DNA from: Karalla daura
Taxonomy: Eukaryota; Chordata; Actinopteri; Chaetodontiformes; Leiognathidae
Assembly: GCA_029224185.1 (NCBI GenBank)
Contig: CM055201.1
Coordinates: forward strand, 5,290,184 to 5,354,183
Direction of reading: 5' to 3'
Length of the DNA: 64,000 nucleotides
The notes below the pieces were generated by a model. The model was given only the letters and a program-made list of their open reading frames with translations. It was not told the DNA's origin and made no database searches. A program made the translations under genes and the position numbers. Each line of letters starts with the position of its first letter. Position 1 is the stretch's first letter. Positions 60,640-64,000 of this stretch are shown piece by piece.

Positions 60640-61339
60640 CTAGGTACACATCTCCTGGTGGATGTCTCTTAGCTAAACAGCAGGTGGGTGGCTCTGGGCG
60701 CAGCCAACATTGTCCGTTACATACAACCCACATTGTATCAATACAAAGTGCTCGGTTTAATGTTTGGCTGCCTACTGTAGCAAACGGCGTTAACAAGCCG
60801 GAGTTGTGATAGAGACAGTGTAACACAGATAGATCTCATGCAGAGCGAGCTAATAGCCAAGAAGGTGCAGAGGGAGAGTTTATGAAGCGGAGCTGTGTAA
60901 GAGCTGTTAGAAAAGGACAAAGTCAAATTGTTCCAATGCGTCAGTTTGTTCCTAAGAGTTAACAGTAAGTAAATTAGAAGTAAAGTAAAGTAAAGTAAAA
61001 GTAAGTAAAACCTGGGATGGAAGCCTAGTGATAACAGGGGGCTGTGTGATTTGGTCTTCATCATGGACATCTGAGTTCCTCAGAGCTGAAATCATTTGAA
61101 GCAAGATCAAAACTATGAGTCAAACTGGATTTTCCTGCTCTGAGATAAGAAAAGTCTCTGAAATCCTGCAAAAGAGATTCTTGCAAAGATTTGGCACTAT
61201 ACTGGCCAGGCAGCTGCAGGTATCTTCATCATCTTCATTACTGATATCGGACAAGAAATGCAGTGTCCACCATCGCTCAGGTTGATGTTTAATAATTTAG
61301 TCTGGCTGTCAAGGGACACTGTGTTGTTTCCACTCGTCC

Positions 61340-61545
61340 ATTTTTCTTCCTCTTGCACGTCTCCTCATCCTTCTTTTTCATCTTCTTCTTCCCTTCCTCA
61401 TCCCCCTCCTTTTCTTCTTCCTTTCTCTCCCCCTTTATCTTTTCCTATCCACTTCTTTTCCCTCCTTTTCTCCTCTATGCCCTTCTCTTCCTTCTGCAAC
61501 TGCTACCCTTCTTCTTTTCTTCTTTTCTCCGTCTTTGTTCTCTGT
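61340..61545 (+). repeat. Polypyrimidine (C/T) tract
   Basis: About 200 nt nearly free of purines on the plus strand (ttcttcctc, cttcttcttcccttcctc and similar). Long homopyrimidine-homopurine tracts can form triplex (H-DNA). It explains the long serine/phenylalanine/proline ORFs here. Confidence 0.85.
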
Positions 61546-64000
61546 CATATAATCGCTTTTAATATCCCTCCTTGTGCCGCTCTGAACAGCCTCGGTGTTG
61601 TGAGCCTCACAGGCCTCTGGTGTCATCTGGGACTGCTTTGCTTCCCAGGGTTAAGACAAAATGAAGTGAAGCCGTCGTTGGGTCGACTCCCCGCACCACA
61701 GATCTGGAGCAAACTGCCTGATCTGAGGGCTCTGCTCTTCATCAAAACCTCCTCTAAGTCAATGTTTACCACCACTTTATTAAGTTTGCAGCTATATTTG
61801 CACTGTAACCACACAATAAATCCTGCCGCTAATATTCCATTTTCATTTCACATTTTCTCATTGACTTAATTGATTTTCATCATCTTTTTAAAAGTTGAAT
61901 GTGTTTTGGTTCCTTTCATGAGCGGTTTGTGTTGCTTTGCTGTGACTGGAGATGTGGTCCGATCTCCGTTTGATTCTCTTTGTTCCTCCGGTTGCCCTTG
62001 AAGGATCAATTATGCTTATCATTAAAAGTCAAGACCACGCTGTCTTTTATCATCTCTCCCTCTCTATGGCCTAAACAGCTGTTAGACCCAACGTATTCTC
62101 CTGTGAATCCTTGGTTTTGCTTCAAGTACATACACCTTATAGTTAGATATAAAGTCTGATGAAAATGAGATTGAGGCAAAAAGGAAACATGTCAAGCGCA
62201 CCAAACAGCAGTGGGGGTCGGGGGGGGTGGGCGGTGGTGTGGACAGAGGGGTACATTTCACTGTTAAACAGGCCCTTTGTTTGCTCGTCAGAGATGTCTT
62301 TGTGTACATGACGGTTTTGCGCTTGACAGGTGTTTTTGCACATGCGTTTGCACTGCGATACGAGCACCAGCCATCAGCCATCTGCCCATTTCCAGGTCAG
62401 CTGGCAGCGCGAACGCCACAAAGGCTTTTCATTTCCTGATAACGTGATGAAGTTAGAACAAGTCATCGATTACAGTCTCTGATGCTCTGTTAACGGGGGC
62501 AGCTGAAAGTTTAAGAATTATTGAAATGGTCTTAAATACTTAATAGCACCCCCGTAGCTTCAGTTGCTGCAGATCCAATAATGTGAAGTCGTCCATTCCT
62601 CATTACACAGGAAAGAAACCCTCAGTATAGTCACACTCCTGTAGTGGTTTTTTAATGACCCCTGTGGAAGGTGACCAATAACACCAAAGGAAAAACCGAT
62701 AAAGGGGAAACATATTATCGCTGAGTCATCTGCCAGGGTGAAACATGCCTCGCTGAAGCCTTTTCCCAAGGGGAAGTGTAATGATTTCTGTAGCCGCGCA
62801 GAATAAACCTGCCCGGCCCAAATATAAATAACAGCCATTAAAGCTTATCCCAGTGAGGAATACTTTTATGAGAAACCTGAACAATATACAGCATATATAC
62901 AGGTTATTAGATTTCTCTTGGGGTGAAATACGGTGACAGGCGAGGCTCAATATATACAGACCGTTCACAGAGGCAGCTAGAGGACAGAGTCTACGAGGGC
63001 TCCAACAACTAACTGTATATCTGCTCGACTTTCAGGACTTTTTTTCCATTCAGAGTCTCCATTTGTTTGTTGACGAAATACGCAGATTACAACACCTTCG
63101 TCATACATCTTGTGCTCTTTGCAAAGAATGCACCACTATTTTGGAGGTGGCATTTTAAATGACACATCCTCTGATCTTCACTTTTGACCCCGGATTTAAT
63201 TGGTCTCACTCATCACATCCCCCGCGGCTGTGTCAAAGCAGAGTGCACCGCAGTTTACCCCAAAATAAATGCTAATTACAGTGCTCACACATTAGGCAGC
63301 CACAATGTCAAAGCCTGAAGTCGGAGCCTGAGAGCAATGGCACGCAGCTCAGACATGTTTCATAATGCCACTGTAGGCTACAGTGGTGAAGGTTACATCG
63401 TCTCTCTAGATATCCTTCACTTTGCCTTGGGGAATAAATAAAGCTGTCATTTCTTTACTGATTAGTTGGTGAAAGATTTTTTTTTTTTTACAGTGCAAAT
63501 GCAATAAAATGCCAACAGTTTGGATTCCTATTCCACTCCATCTCAACATCAAAAGACAGAGATGTAATAAGGCCCACAAACACAGATTAAATGTTTATTT
63601 AAAACTGGAAAAGGTAGTTTTGAAAGACTAACTTAGGTTGACTCAAGCTGTCTGTGCTTGTTTGCTTTTCCCCCCCATTTCTGTGTTCCTTTAAAAAAAC
63701 CCAAGTTGAATATATCCGAGCTCTGGGAAAAAAAGACATTTATGAGCCGGTCAGATTATGACTTGGAAGTTGGTTTTATGAGATGGAAAATGGCAAATAT
63801 GTTCCTTCCGAATGACGTGAATAGCCACGTTAATAGGCCTGCCAACAGTGTTATTGTGAGGCTTTCACTGGACTCGAGCGACTTCACTCATACGCTAAAT
63901 ATCCATCATCCAGCACTGAATGTAATGGTGATAATTATCTCAAGAGATGTGAAGAATTACTGAGAGGGTAGTTGTTCAAAACACCTGAGAAAGCTGGTAT

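Larger units (their letters stand above)
58240..64000. other. Gene-free sequence downstream of arhgef28
   Basis: No exon chain or RNA gene recognised in 5.8 kb. It contains an inverted-repeat element (60193-60639), an AAGT-type simple repeat (60963-61010) and a 200-bp polypyrimidine tract (61340-61545). The 203-aa ORF at 61258-61869 is mostly translated pyrimidine repeat. Confidence 0.6.

Noticed and set aside
61258..61869. 203-aa ORF, one of the longest single-frame ORFs in the window
   Set aside because: Most of it is translated C/T-rich repeat (serine, phenylalanine, proline runs). No splice context or recognisable domain.

Overview
The window is vertebrate nuclear DNA, almost certainly from a teleost fish. 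It has intron-split genes with GT-AG junctions, dense TG/GATA/CTAG microsatellites, and several interspersed repeats typical of fish genomes. These include a LINE reverse-transcriptase relic, a tRNA-derived SINE, and the 'aggcgacagtgct / cttcctcccacagt' repeat family. Three protein-coding genes can be assembled exon by exon: btf3 (+), ankra2 (-) and arhgef28, also called rgnef or p190RhoGEF (+). From memory, the same three lie together on human chromosome 5q13, which supports orthology.

Layout. 1-2700: non-coding, with a hairpin at about 1.6 kb and a decayed antisense LINE fragment at 2.15-2.44 kb. 2750-7480: btf3, with a CRE-like promoter, one non-coding exon, five coding exons encoding 162 aa, and a poly(A) signal at 7455. 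7480-9458: the gap between the 3' ends of two converging genes, holding a 0.62-kb terminal-inverted-repeat element. 9459-12150: ankra2 on the minus strand, eight coding exons encoding 313 aa, a 5' UTR intron and an NRF-1-like promoter site. 12.15-16.7 kb: apparently gene-free; in human UTP15 occupies the equivalent position, and I see no utp15 exon here. 16.7-58.2 kb: arhgef28, with one candidate 5' UTR exon and 35 coding exons whose phases all join cleanly into a 1,761-aa protein (human about 1,700 aa). An intact tRNA-Gln(CTG) gene and a degraded tRNA-Ile-like sequence sit in its introns. 58.2-64 kb: no gene recognised; a SINE-sized inverted-repeat element lies at 60.2-60.6 kb and a polypyrimidine tract at 61.3-61.5 kb.

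The genes do not form one pathway. Btf3 is the beta subunit of the nascent-polypeptide-associated complex at the ribosome exit. Ankra2 is an ankyrin adaptor that binds PxLPxI-type peptides in class IIa HDACs, RFX7 and megalin. Arhgef28 is a Rho-specific exchange factor with N-terminal ankyrin-like, C1, DH, PH and coiled-coil regions, also known in mammals as an RNA-binding protein.

I found no wholly new system. The most interesting signals are: (i) TG repeats sitting directly before the 3' splice sites of three arhgef28 exons, plus a (TG)23 in its 3' UTR; (ii) short introns in btf3 and arhgef28 that are stop-free and a multiple of three long; (iii) alternating long C and G homopolymers in the last btf3 intron; and (iv) the apparent absence of utp15.
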